Positions 1-7,577 of a DNA stretch of 64,000 bases are shown here, in pieces. Within the stretch, counting starts at the first letter, position 1; every line of letters begins with the position of its first letter. The translations under genes were made by a program, and so were the position numbers. The stretch is from Glycomyces amatae (GTDB lineage: Bacteria; Actinomycetota; Actinomycetes; Mycobacteriales; Micromonosporaceae). A model generated the notes under the pieces. It ran no database searches. It was not told the origin of the DNA and worked only from the letters and a program-made list of their open reading frames with translations. The stretch lies in contig NZ_JAJLQZ010000006.1 in the NCBI RefSeq assembly GCF_020991375.1, forward strand, positions 278,942-342,941, in the 5' to 3' direction.

Positions 1-1
1 G

Positions 2-199
2 GAGACCGACGTCGGCTCCTCCGAGGTCATCGCCGAAGGCGAGCAGCAGATCGCCGCCGACGCCCTGTGGGACGCCCTCCAGGACGACACGATGGACCAG
101 TGGATCGCCCAGTACCCCGAATGGGTCAAGCAGACCGGCAGCACCGGCGCCGACACCGAGACCGCGCCGACCGAGACCGCCTCGGAGGCCACCGGCTGA
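2..199 (+). CDS. LCP (LytR-CpsA-Psr) family protein, C-terminal fragment
   Basis: Only the last 65 codons are in the window; the gene starts upstream of base 1. The frame ends at TGA 197-199. The visible tail contains ADALWDALQDDTMDQW and QYPEWVK, which matches almost residue for residue the tail of the complete LCP protein that follows, so this is the end of a tandem paralogue. The very C-terminus is a Thr/Glu-rich low-complexity tail. LCP proteins transfer glycopolymers to peptidoglycan outside the membrane; that role here is inferred from the paralogue alone, because no catalytic residue is visible. Confidence 0.8.
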   Translation, partial: ETDVGSSEVIAEGEQQIAADALWDALQDDTMDQWIAQYPEWVKQTGSTGADTETAPTETASEATG

Positions 200-287
200 C
201 CCGGACCGGCCTCACCAGCCGTGCAACCGGACGGCGTCACCGCAGCGTCATCGATGTGGAAGACGCCGACCCCGGATGCGGAGACCC

Positions 288-1400
288 ATGCCTGGCAAGA
301 GCGGCGCGCCCTGGTGGGCGCACCTGATGACGTACGCGGGCGGACTGACCCTGGTCGTCGCCGGCGGCGCGGCCGCAGTGGCCCAGTACGCCGACCAGAC
401 CGCGAACAACGTGGTCCCCGAGGAGGAGATCCTCGGCGACGCGCAGGCCGAGGTCGACGCCGAGCGCATCGAGGGGCCCCTGAACATCCTCGTCCTCGGC
501 GTCGACAAGCAGGGCGGCTCCACCCGCTCCGACACCATGATCATGGTCCACATCAACGAGGACCTCACCGAGACGACCATGGTGTCGCTGCCCCGCGACC
601 TGTGGGTCGAGATCCCCGACTGCGGCCCCAACTGGGGCGACGGCCCCTGCGAGAACAAGATCAACCACTCGGCGTCGATCTCGGACGACTGGGAGGTGAC
701 CCGCCCGAACGTGGTGCAGACGATCTACGACCTCACCGGCGTCCAGTTCCACCTCGGCGCGACCGTCGACTTCGAGGGCTTCCTGGACCTGGTGGACATG
801 GTCGGCGAGATCGAGCTGTGCCCCTGGCACGAGATCACCTCGATCCACGGCGACCACCGCGTCTTCCCCGAAGGCTGCGCGTACTACGACAAGGACGAGG
901 CCCTCGACCTCATCCGCCAGCGCAAGGGCTGGGGCTGGGACTCGGACTGGGCGGAGGGCCGCGGCGGCGACTACGGGCGCCAGGCCATGCAGCAGCAGGC
1001 CATCAAATCGCTCATCACCGAGCTCAAGGCCGACGGCTACCACAAGGACCCCGCGAAGCTCACCGAAGTCCTGGAGAGCTTCGGCGACTCGCTGACGATC
1101 GACAAGCCCGAGGAGTGGAGCATCACCGACCTCGCGGTGAACCTGCGCGACGTCTCCCCCGACGACATGGCGAGCATCCAGGTGCCGTCGACGCCCGACG
1201 TGACCTACATGGGCGGCGAGGAGGTCGACATCGTGATGACGCACGACGGCGAGGAGCGGACCGCCGCCGACGCGCTGTGGGAGGCGCTCCGCAGCGACAC
1301 CCTCGACCAGTGGATGACCCAGTACCCCGAATGGGTCAAGAGCGCCCCCGAGGCCGACACGACCGGCGAACCCGACGACGGCGCCGAGAGCACCGACTGA
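288..1400 (+). CDS. LCP (LytR-CpsA-Psr) family cell wall glycopolymer ligase
   Basis: A membrane-anchored enzyme expected to attach wall glycopolymers to peptidoglycan at the outer face of the membrane. A short basic N-terminus precedes one membrane segment (about residues 12-32), then the LCP domain (about 60-250) with the family motifs ILVLGVDK, STRSDTMI, SLPRDLWVEIP and DLIRQRKG, followed by a GDYGRQAMQQQ segment. The Asp and Arg residues that bind the polyprenyl diphosphate are present. The C-terminal part ends in ALWEAL...DQWMTQYPEWVK, shared with the gene before it, so the two arose by tandem duplication. An in-frame ATG at 276 is possible; ATG 288 is chosen because GGAG lies just upstream. 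A strong hairpin follows the stop. Confidence 0.9.
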   Translation: MPGKSGAPWWAHLMTYAGGLTLVVAGGAAAVAQYADQTANNVVPEEEILGDAQAEVDAERIEGPLNILVLGVDKQGGSTRSDTMIMVHINEDLTETTMVSLPRDLWVEIPDCGPNWGDGPCENKINHSASISDDWEVTRPNVVQTIYDLTGVQFHLGATVDFEGFLDLVDMVGEIELCPWHEITSIHGDHRVFPEGCAYYDKDEALDLIRQRKGWGWDSDWAEGRGGDYGRQAMQQQAIKSLITELKADGYHKDPAKLTEVLESFGDSLTIDKPEEWSITDLAVNLRDVSPDDMASIQVPSTPDVTYMGGEEVDIVMTHDGEERTAADALWEALRSDTLDQWMTQYPEWVKSAPEADTTGEPDDGAESTD

Positions 1401-1413
1401 CCGAGAGAGCACG

Positions 1414-1443
1414 ACGGGGGCCGCCCAGTCGGGCGGCCCCCGT
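1414..1443. terminator. Bidirectional hairpin terminator
   Basis: A 13-bp perfect stem with a 4-base loop (arms 1414-1426 and 1431-1443) sits between two convergent genes, the LCP protein and the siderophore-interacting protein, and can serve both. There is no U-tract, as is usual in actinomycetes. Confidence 0.8.
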
Positions 1444-1467
1444 TCTCGCCCCGTTCTCGTCTGTGGG

Positions 1468-2313
1468 CTACCCGGCGGCCGCGGCCTCCTCCGCCTCGTC
1501 GACCTTGTTCCACTCGGGCTTGGAGGACTGCCAGCCGTCCTCGTTGTGGCCCAGGCGCCAGTAACCGGAGACCGACAGGCGCTCGCGCGGAACCTCGCGG
1601 TCGAAGCGCAGGTAGCGGCGGATCTCGCGGACGAACCCGGCCTCGCCGTGCACGAACGCCTGCACCGCGCCGCCCGGGAACTCGAAACCGCGCACGGCCG
1701 CGACCAGCCGCTCCCCCGCGCGGCCCTCGCCGCGGTGGAGCCAGGTGACGCGCACGTCCCCCGCGGACTTGAACTGCTGCTCCTCGTCGGGGCCCTCGAC
1801 CTCCACGAACACGTGGGCGCGGGCGCCGGGCGCGAGGCGCTCCACGGCCGAGGCGATGGCCGGGAGGGCGCTCTCGTCGCCGGCGAGCAGGTGCCAGTCG
1901 GCGTCGGCGGCGGGAGCGTAGCCGCCGCCGGGACCGGCGAAGCGCAGCAGCGTCCCCGGCTTCGCGTTCGCGGCCCAGGGGCCGGCGACGCCCTCGTCGC
2001 CGTGGTAGACGAAGTCGATCCACAGCTCGCGGGCGGCCGGGTCCCAGCGCCGCACCGTGTAGGTGCGGGTGACGGGCCACTGCTCGCGGGGGAGCTCCTC
2101 GCGGATCCTGCCGAGGTCGAACGGCTCGGGGTAGGCGACGCCCTCGACGGGGAACTGGAGCTTCAGGTAGTGGTCGGCGAACTCCCCGCACTCGAAGTCC
2201 GCGAGGCCCTCGCCGCCGAGGACCACGCGGATCATGTGCGGCGTGACCTGCTCGGTCCGCAGCACTTCGGCGGTCGTGACCTTCGGGGTCCTGCGTCCTC
2301 GACGTTCAGCCAT
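1468..2313 (-). CDS. Siderophore-interacting protein (ViuB/SIP-type ferric reductase)
   Basis: A cytoplasmic flavin enzyme of the siderophore-interacting family, which releases iron from imported ferric siderophores by reduction with NAD(P)H. The N-terminal FAD-binding barrel carries RTYTVRR at about residues 83-89, the flavin-binding signature; the C-terminal half has the SIP domain with HGEAGFVREIRRYL and the family-typical ending SGYWRLGHNEDGW. The length of 281 aa is normal. An upstream in-frame ATG at 2343 exists, but ATG 2313 has AGGAG five bases before it and is preferred. A palindrome resembling an IdeR/DmdR iron box lies about 80 bp upstream, so repression by iron is likely. No siderophore transporter is adjacent. 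Confidence 0.9.
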   Translation of the reverse strand: MAERRGRRTPKVTTAEVLRTEQVTPHMIRVVLGGEGLADFECGEFADHYLKLQFPVEGVAYPEPFDLGRIREELPREQWPVTRTYTVRRWDPAARELWIDFVYHGDEGVAGPWAANAKPGTLLRFAGPGGGYAPAADADWHLLAGDESALPAIASAVERLAPGARAHVFVEVEGPDEEQQFKSAGDVRVTWLHRGEGRAGERLVAAVRGFEFPGGAVQAFVHGEAGFVREIRRYLRFDREVPRERLSVSGYWRLGHNEDGWQSSKPEWNKVDEAEEAAAAG

Positions 2314-2393
2314 CTGGGCTCCTCGGATTCGCGGCTCGCGCATCTGCCGGGCGAGGCCTGCGAGCCGTCGATCGGCCCCGCCACGGGAAGAGA

Positions 2394-2412
2394 GCTTAGG
2401 TTTCCCTAACTA
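2394..2412 (-). promoter_or_regulatory. Candidate IdeR/DmdR iron box
   Basis: The core is TTAGGTTTCCCTAA, an inverted repeat of TTAGG and CCTAA. It shares 12 of 19 positions with the DtxR/IdeR consensus TTAGGTTAGGCTAACCTAA. It lies in an AT-richer patch upstream of the siderophore-interacting protein, the expected target of such a repressor. No DtxR-type gene is in the window. Confidence 0.5.
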
Positions 2413-2530
2413 TCACATCCTCAGTTCTAGCGCGTTTCCTGGGACGCCGCCCGGTCCGCGGTCGCCACACCCGGCGCGCAGGCCCTCGGGGTACCCGGAA
2501 ACCGGGGCGGACCCACCGCGGCACCGAAAG

Positions 2531-2539
2531 TTATCCACA
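2531..2539 (+). promoter_or_regulatory. DnaA box
   Basis: A perfect TTATCCACA nonamer, 46 bp before a second perfect box in the same orientation. The pair precedes a structured repeat; there is no dnaA, dnaN or gyrB nearby, so this is not the usual oriC locus. Confidence 0.7.
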
Positions 2540-2576
2540 CCCCCGCCACCAGCTAAAACACCACTAGTGCCCAAAG

Positions 2577-2585
2577 TTATCCACA
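2577..2585 (+). promoter_or_regulatory. DnaA box at fixed distance from the structured repeat
   Basis: A perfect TTATCCACA. Its first base is exactly 44 bp before the first base of the 240-bp repeat module. The inverted copy at 20 kb has the same nonamer (shared context AGTTATCCACAGGC) at the same 44-bp distance, so the box appears to belong to the element. Confidence 0.75.
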
Positions 2586-2620
2586 GGCGGAACATTCGCC
2601 CTTGGCATCCGTTACCGGAC

Positions 2621-2860
2621 ATGTGATGGTTGATGGAAAAAAGAGGTCGGTTCCGCCGGTGGTGCAGGTGGAAGTGCGGGTCGGCCTACCGGTGCCTGTG
2701 GGACCGGCGGCAGTAGTGGGAATCCCGGGAGCCGCCCCCGAAGACCGCGCGCGGGTGCATCCGCGCGCGGCTCCTGCAAGCACCACATGCCTCGCGAGGC
2801 AGATCGCGGGCGCACCGGCAACCAGCCGGTGCGCCCGCACCACACACACACCAACCGGCC
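2621..2860 (+). repeat. Structured repeat module, copy 1 (inverted partner at 20007-20244)
   Basis: About 240 bp nearly identical (about 95%) to the reverse complement of 20007-20244. It folds into strong hairpins: CCGCCGGT 2653-2660 with ACCGGCGG 2703-2710; a 10-bp stem CCGCGCGCGG at 2745-2754 and 2761-2770; the palindrome TGCCTCGCGAGGCA at 2788-2801; and a 14-bp stem GCGGGCGCACCGGC (2806-2819) closed on 2825-2838 with a 5-base loop. It ends in a (CA)n run and CCAACCGGCC. Coding is unlikely: one frame has a stop in this copy only, and in the frame open in both copies most differences change amino acids. No transposase or target duplication is visible. Confidence 0.85.
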
Positions 2861-2894
2861 CCGCCCGACTCCATGGAGCAGGGCCCGCCGGGGC

Positions 2895-4859
2895 TCAGTC
2901 GGGCCGGGGGCTCACGTCCCGCATCACCGACCGCAGCAGCGGCCGCGACACGGCGCCCGCGGCGACGACCGCGGCGAACCCGAGGACGAGCGTGGCCCCC
3001 AGGATCAGGGCGCCGCTGACGTCGAAGCCCATGGCGCCGATGAGCGGGGCGGTCAGGAGCATGCCCGTGGCGATGGACGCCCCGCCGAGGATGCCCAGGG
3101 GCAGCAGGGTCTCCTGGCGCCGGGCCTGGTCGAGGACCCGCTGCGGGGTCCCGGCGAGGTGGAGCAGGCGGTAGGTCTGGCGGCGGTCGAGGACCGAGCC
3201 GATCGCGCTGATCGCCGCCGAGACGGCCGCGGTCGTGAACACCACCGCGAGGACCACGGTCACCCCCACGCGCACGCTGCCGACGAGGCGGTTGGACATG
3301 ATGCTGGAGTCGATCTCGCGTTCGGGCGGGTCGCCGGGCAGGACCGCGGTCATGGCGCTGCGGACCTCCTCCAGTTCCGCCCCGGTGGTGGTCGCCTCGA
3401 TGACCGCGGCACCCTCGTCGGCGGTGAGGTAGCCGCTGCTGTCCACGACCGCGACCTCGGCGCTGTCGCCGAGCGCCGTGCCGAGGCTCGCGGCGAGGGA
3501 CTCGGCCTCGCCCTCGGGGACCATGGCCGCGATTCGCTCGGTGGCCTGCGTGCTCGTGTCGGTCACGATCATCGGGAAGAGCGCGACCGACCCGGCGATG
3601 AACCCGGCGATGGCGACGCCGGCGACGGTGCGCCAGGCGGCCTTGGGGTCCTCGGCGAGGCGCCGGGCGGCGAGCAGCCGCTCCGGGCCTCTGGCGGTGC
3701 GCGCCAAGAGGTTCCCGAGCCGCTGGACGACCCAGGGCCCGACGAGGTTCACGGCCGCGAGCGTCGCCGCGAACAGGGCCACCAGGACGGCGACGACGAT
3801 CATGTCGCCGCTGACGCCCTGCGAGACGACGACGAACAGGCCCGCGAGGACCACGAAGACGACCACCCGGATCGCGCGGAGGCCCTTGGGCTTCACCCGG
3901 CGGGCGACGCCGAGGGGGCTGATGACGACGCTGCGGAGCCCGATGAGGGCGGACACGGCGACCAGGACCGGCACCGCGAGGGCGACCGCGATCATCCACG
4001 GGGCCCCGGCCCACAGGTCCGCGACGTACCAGCGGCCGCCGTCGATCGGGATGAGCGCGACCAGCGGCGTCACCAGCATCCACGCGGCCGTGCCGGCGAC
4101 CGCTCCCGCGGCCGCGGCGAGCACGGTCTCGATGAGCGTCAACCGCATCACCTGGCCCGGTGTCGCGCCGATGAGGCGGAGGGTCGCGAGTCGCTCGTCC
4201 CTTCGGGACACGGTGAGGCGCGCCGCGGCCGCGCCGAACACCGCCGCGGGCACGGCCATGAGCACCGCCGCGAGGACCATGAGGATCATGTAGAAGCCGT
4301 AGACGGCGTTGGCCGTGCCGCCCTCGAAGCCGTCGAACGCGCGCGGCGAGACCGCGTCGGCGTTGAACCGCTCGGTGGTCATCACCGGGTCGTCGGCGGC
4401 CCGCCCGACCACGGCCACCAGTTCGTTCGGGTGCGCGAGGGCCTCCTCGCCGATCTCGCCCGCGACCTCGACGTCGCCGTAGCGGGCGAGGAAGTCCGAT
4501 TCGGGCACGTCGGCGAGCAGGTCGGCGGCGGCCGGGGAGAGCCAGACCTCGCCGGGGGCGGGGAAGGCGTCCAGCCCCGGCGGGACGGGGGCGTCGCCGA
4601 GGGAGGCCAGGTCGACGCGGGTGACCGTGTCGCCGCTGAAGTGGTCGGCGGCCGTGGCGATGAGCGCCGAGCCCGTCCCGGCGGCCTCGTCGGGGGCGCG
4701 CCAGGCGGTGCGGTCGGCGCGCTCGTCGAACGCGAAGTTCCCGGCGACCGCGAACTGGAGCAGCAGGGTCGCCACCGCGACGGCGAGCGCGGTGAGCCCC
4801 GTGCTCAGCAGGGCGCTGCGCCCGCCCAGGCGGGTCAGGCGCCAGGCCAGCTCGGTCAT
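2895..4859 (-). CDS. FtsX/MacB-type ABC transporter permease
   Basis: The membrane subunit of an ABC system of the FtsX-like class, whose members move hydrophobic peptides or lipids, or sense antimicrobials, rather than import solutes. The 654-aa protein has an N-terminal membrane segment (residues about 15-38), a large extracellular domain to about residue 210, then two FtsX blocks: three helices around residues 215-320 and further helices from about 335 to 400 and 530 to 640. The cytoplasmic loop SRRDERLATLRLIGATPGQVM before the second helix is the family coupling-helix signature. ATG 4859 overlaps the TGA of the ATPase gene (ATGA), so the two are translationally coupled. The substrate is unknown. 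Confidence 0.9.
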   Translation of the reverse strand: MTELAWRLTRLGGRSALLSTGLTALAVAVATLLLQFAVAGNFAFDERADRTAWRAPDEAAGTGSALIATAADHFSGDTVTRVDLASLGDAPVPPGLDAFPAPGEVWLSPAAADLLADVPESDFLARYGDVEVAGEIGEEALAHPNELVAVVGRAADDPVMTTERFNADAVSPRAFDGFEGGTANAVYGFYMILMVLAAVLMAVPAAVFGAAAARLTVSRRDERLATLRLIGATPGQVMRLTLIETVLAAAAGAVAGTAAWMLVTPLVALIPIDGGRWYVADLWAGAPWMIAVALAVPVLVAVSALIGLRSVVISPLGVARRVKPKGLRAIRVVVFVVLAGLFVVVSQGVSGDMIVVAVLVALFAATLAAVNLVGPWVVQRLGNLLARTARGPERLLAARRLAEDPKAAWRTVAGVAIAGFIAGSVALFPMIVTDTSTQATERIAAMVPEGEAESLAASLGTALGDSAEVAVVDSSGYLTADEGAAVIEATTTGAELEEVRSAMTAVLPGDPPEREIDSSIMSNRLVGSVRVGVTVVLAVVFTTAAVSAAISAIGSVLDRRQTYRLLHLAGTPQRVLDQARRQETLLPLGILGGASIATGMLLTAPLIGAMGFDVSGALILGATLVLGFAAVVAAGAVSRPLLRSVMRDVSPRPD

Positions 4860-5647
4860 CGCCACACCTCCGCGACCGGTTCGTGCCCGAACGGGCCGCC
4901 GTCGGCGCCCGGCCCGCGGCCGGCGGCCCGGCCGTCCGCGAACAGGTCGGGTCCGGCGTTGGCGCCGTCGCCCGTGCGGGGCGTGCCGCTGAGGCGTCCG
5001 TCGCGGATCTCGATCGTGCGCGTGCACCGGGCGGCGATGCGCGGGTCGTGCGTGACGACCACCAGGGCCGCGTCGAGCTCCTTGACCGTGTCGAGCAGGA
5101 CGCCCATGACCTGGTCGCCGGTGGCGCGGTCGAGCGCGCCGGTCGGCTCGTCGGCGAACACGACCGCCGGGCGGACCACGAGGGCCCGGGCCAGGGCGAC
5201 CCGCTGGGCCTCGCCGCCCGACAGCTCGCCGGGCCTGCGGCCCTCCTTGCCCTCCAGGCCGAGGCGCCGCAGTTCGGCGCGGGCCGGTTCCAGCGCGGCC
5301 TTGCGCGAGGTGCCGCCGAGCATGAGCGGCAGTGCGACGTTCTCCTCGGCGGGCAGTTCGGGCAGCAGCTGCCCGAACTGGAACAGGAACGCGAACCGGG
5401 TGCGCCGCAGGTGGCTGCGTTGGCGTTCGGAGAGGGTGTCGATGCGCTCGTCGAACAGGCGCACCTCTCCGGAGTCGGGGCGCATGATGCCGGCCAGGCA
5501 GTGCAGGAGGGTCGACTTGCCCGAGCCGCTGGGCCCGGTCACGGCGACCGATTCGCCGGGGCCGATGCCGAAGTCGACGCCGTCGAGGGCCGGTGCGGTG
5601 CCGAAGCGCTTGGCGAGCGAGCGGGCGGTGAGCATGGGGGGCCTCAT
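4856..5647 (-). CDS. ABC transporter ATP-binding protein (MacB/LolD-type)
   Basis: The ATPase partner of the FtsX-type permease that follows it. Motifs in order: Walker A GPSGSGKST (about residues 38-46), a Q-loop in the segment FLFQFGQLLPEL, signature LSGGEAQR, Walker B AVVFADEPTGALD and H-loop VVTHD. The length of 263 aa is usual for a stand-alone NBD; a Gly/Pro-rich tail of about 40 residues is added after the last beta strand. The start ATG 5647 overlaps the stop of a 37-codon gene upstream, and its own stop overlaps the permease start, giving a three-gene coupled operon. Confidence 0.92.
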   Translation of the reverse strand: MRPPMLTARSLAKRFGTAPALDGVDFGIGPGESVAVTGPSGSGKSTLLHCLAGIMRPDSGEVRLFDERIDTLSERQRSHLRRTRFAFLFQFGQLLPELPAEENVALPLMLGGTSRKAALEPARAELRRLGLEGKEGRRPGELSGGEAQRVALARALVVRPAVVFADEPTGALDRATGDQVMGVLLDTVKELDAALVVVTHDPRIAARCTRTIEIRDGRLSGTPRTGDGANAGPDLFADGRAAGRGPGADGGPFGHEPVAEVWR

Positions 5648-5757
5648 CGGCGGGCCTTGCGCTGGTGCGAGACGAAGGGCAGGGCCGCGCCTGCGATGAG
5701 GAACGCGGCCATGAGCACGAGGCTCACGGCGGTGCTGATCTCCAGGAATCCGTTCAT
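5644..5757 (-). CDS. Small single-span membrane protein coupled to the ABC operon
   Basis: A 37-codon frame with ATG at 5757 and TGA at 5644-5646, overlapping the ATPase start by four bases (ATGA). The peptide begins MNGFLEISTAV, has one hydrophobic span (about residues 10-29, rich in Leu, Ala and Val) and ends in the basic tail HQRKARR, predicting a small inner-membrane protein with its C-terminus in the cytoplasm. It is the first gene of the operon. I do not recognise a family; a small accessory subunit of the transporter or a coupling leader peptide are both possible. Confidence 0.7.
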   Translation of the reverse strand: MNGFLEISTAVSLVLMAAFLIAGAALPFVSHQRKARR

Positions 5758-5858
5758 GCGACCAGCTTCGCCGGGGGCGGGGGCCGTCCGCTTCGGCTCG
5801 CCGACCGGTTTCGGGCCGGGTGGGTCGGCCGTTCGGCCGAGGCCCGTTCCAGGGCGGT

Positions 5859-5864
5859 TACCGT
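5859..5864 (+). promoter_or_regulatory. -10 element of a likely leaderless transcript (histidine kinase)
   Basis: TACCGT followed six bases later by ATG 5871, the spacing at which transcription would begin at or next to the start codon. No Shine-Dalgarno precedes the ATG, which agrees with a leaderless mRNA. The same arrangement recurs before the exonuclease at 11200. Confidence 0.45.
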
Positions 5865-5870
5865 CGTGGC

Positions 5871-7076
5871 ATGACCGTCACCTCCGCCACGCCCGCCGCG
5901 CGCACCTGGGGCGACCGGTTCAACCGGCTCACGATGCGCCTGCTGAAGATCGGCATCGTCTCCCTGCTGCTGCTGATCCTGGTGGTCGAGATGGCGTCGC
6001 ACATGCAGGGCGAGCGGCCGCCGATGTACTCAGGGGTCGCGTGGGCGCAGTTCGCGACGTCGCTGTTCGCGATCGGCGTGTACGTCTGGTATCGCCCCGG
6101 CCGCAAGCGCTGGATCGCGGTCGCCGCGGTGGCGTCGCTGGCGGCGACCGGTATCGACGCGGCCGTCGACCAGGTCGAGCGCGGCGTGGGCACGGCTGAG
6201 CTGCTGGCGTTGGGGCTGCTCATGCTGTTCGCGGTGCGCCACTGGGATGCCGTGCCGGGCCGGTGGGTCGCGTTCGTGACGGGCACGGCGGTGATGGTGA
6301 TCGGGTTCCGCATGTTCGCCGGCGGCCTGGGGGCGGCCTGGATCGGGGGTACGGCGCTGATCTTCATGGCGATGACGACCGTCATCGGGTTCGGCGCGTA
6401 CCTGCGCAGCATGGACAAGCTGCGGCGGGAGACGCAGGAGGAGGTTCGCCGGGCCGAGCGGCTGGAGCTGGCCCGGGAGATGCACGACTTCGTGGCGCAC
6501 CACGTGACGGGCATGGTGGTGCTGGCGCAGGCCGCGCAGGTGACGGACACCGATCCGCGCAGGGCGTTCGCGGACATCGAGGAGGCGGGCCTGTCGGCGC
6601 TGGCGTCGATGCGGCGGATGGTGGGGATGCTGCGCGGCGCGGACGGGGCCGGGGCGAACCCGCTGGGCGACCTGTCGCAGATCGAGGACCTGGTGGAGCG
6701 GTTCAGCCGGGAGGGGACGGACGCGTCGTGCTTCATCTCGCCGGAGCTGGGCGACGGCGTGGCCCCGGAGATCGCGGCGACGGCGCACCGGGTGGTGCGG
6801 GAGGCGCTGACGAACGTGCGCAAGCACGCGAGGGACGCGGCCCGGGTGCGGGTGGTGGTCGCGGCGGCGGGCGGCCAGGGCCTGGAGGTGTCGGTGCGCG
6901 ACGACGGCCGTCCGGCGAAGGGCCGCCTGTCGGACTCGGGTGCGGGGCTGGGCCTGCTGGGGTTGGCGGAGCGCGTGGAGGCGGTCGGCGGGCGGCTGCG
7001 GGCGCAGCCGCGTCCGGAGGGCGGTTGGGAGACCACGGCGTGGCTGCCGCGCGTGCCGGAGGCGCCGGCCGAGTAG
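5871..7076 (+). CDS. NarL-type sensor histidine kinase (HisKA_3), orphan
   Basis: A membrane sensor kinase of 401 aa. Five or six hydrophobic segments fill residues about 25-175 with little extracellular sequence, as in intramembrane-sensing kinases. The HisKA_3 dimerisation helix holds the phospho-acceptor His at about 205 in LAREMHDFVAHHVTGM. The ATPase domain has the N-box EALTNVRKHA (about 311-320), the G1 motif DDG (about 344) and G2 GAGLGL (about 357). The gene is divergent from the small protein/ATPase/permease operon, which it plausibly senses for or controls. A LuxR-type response regulator normally follows such a kinase; here the next gene is tRNA-Tyr, so the partner must be elsewhere. 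Confidence 0.9.
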   Translation: MTVTSATPAARTWGDRFNRLTMRLLKIGIVSLLLLILVVEMASHMQGERPPMYSGVAWAQFATSLFAIGVYVWYRPGRKRWIAVAAVASLAATGIDAAVDQVERGVGTAELLALGLLMLFAVRHWDAVPGRWVAFVTGTAVMVIGFRMFAGGLGAAWIGGTALIFMAMTTVIGFGAYLRSMDKLRRETQEEVRRAERLELAREMHDFVAHHVTGMVVLAQAAQVTDTDPRRAFADIEEAGLSALASMRRMVGMLRGADGAGANPLGDLSQIEDLVERFSREGTDASCFISPELGDGVAPEIAATAHRVVREALTNVRKHARDAARVRVVVAAAGGQGLEVSVRDDGRPAKGRLSDSGAGLGLLGLAERVEAVGGRLRAQPRPEGGWETTAWLPRVPEAPAE

Positions 7077-7241
7077 CGGCGGCGCGCCTTGACATGTGGA
7101 GTGGCGGCGTCGCATCATGGCCGGACAGCCGGTGCCGAGGCACCGCTTCGGGCTCGTCGTGGCCCGAATTCCCGGCGACTGACCGGGAAGCGTGTTCGGG
7201 CCCAGCGCGGTCCGATTCCCGGCGTTCGATCGGGAAACGCG

Positions 7242-7277
7242 ACGGCCCGCGAACCGATCGCTCGGTTCGCGGGCCGT
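7242..7277. terminator. Hairpin terminator between histidine kinase and tRNA-Tyr
   Basis: A 16-bp perfect stem with a 4-base loop (7242-7257 with 7262-7277). It lies just beyond the 3' end of the minus-strand tRNA-Tyr and downstream of the plus-strand kinase, so it can stop both. Two shorter hairpins with arms TTCCCGG/CCGGGAA lie between it and the kinase stop. Confidence 0.75.
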
Positions 7278-7288
7278 TCCGCTACTGG

Positions 7289-7370
7289 TGGCAGGTGCAG
7301 GATTCGAACCTGCGTAGGCAATGCCGGCTGATTTACAGTCAGCTCCCTTTGGCCGCTCGGGCAACCTGCC
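7289..7370 (-). tRNA. tRNA-Tyr (GTA)
   Basis: Read on the minus strand, acceptor arms GGCAGGT and ACCTGCC pair, the T arm is GCAGG TTCGAAT CCTGC, and the anticodon loop CTGTAAA gives GTA for tyrosine. There is a long variable arm, as expected for bacterial tRNA-Tyr. The discriminator is A and the CCA end is encoded (7286-7288). Confidence 0.97.
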
Positions 7371-7577
7371 TCGCTGTGTAGCGAGAGCAAGAATAGCCTC
7401 CCGGGTGCGGGCGCGCGCAAGCGGGTTCTCCCCCGATGAGACCGCGTTCACTGCACCGGGCCCGTGGGGGCGCGTGCGGTGCGGCGGGACCGGGCTAAGC
7501 TTGGCGATCGCGCCCCTCGCGCCGCCCGACGCCGTGCTCCGCAACGCTGCACACCGACATGGAAGGACCGGTCTGCC

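Noticed and set aside
2531..2585. The DnaA boxes as the chromosomal origin
   Set aside because: Only two perfect boxes per locus, no AT-rich unwinding region and no dnaA, dnaN, recF, gyrB, rnpA or rpmH nearby.
2602..3174. Open frames over the structured repeat (for example one starting MVDGKKRSV), present in both copies
   Set aside because: Differences between the copies mostly change amino acids in this frame, another frame is interrupted by TAG in copy 1 only, and substitutions follow hairpin loops rather than codon positions. Non-coding is the better reading.
7150..7240. Two hairpins with TTCCCGG/CCGGGAA arms as a regulatory RNA
   Set aside because: Short, in a terminator region between a kinase and a tRNA, and with nothing to distinguish them from further terminator stems.
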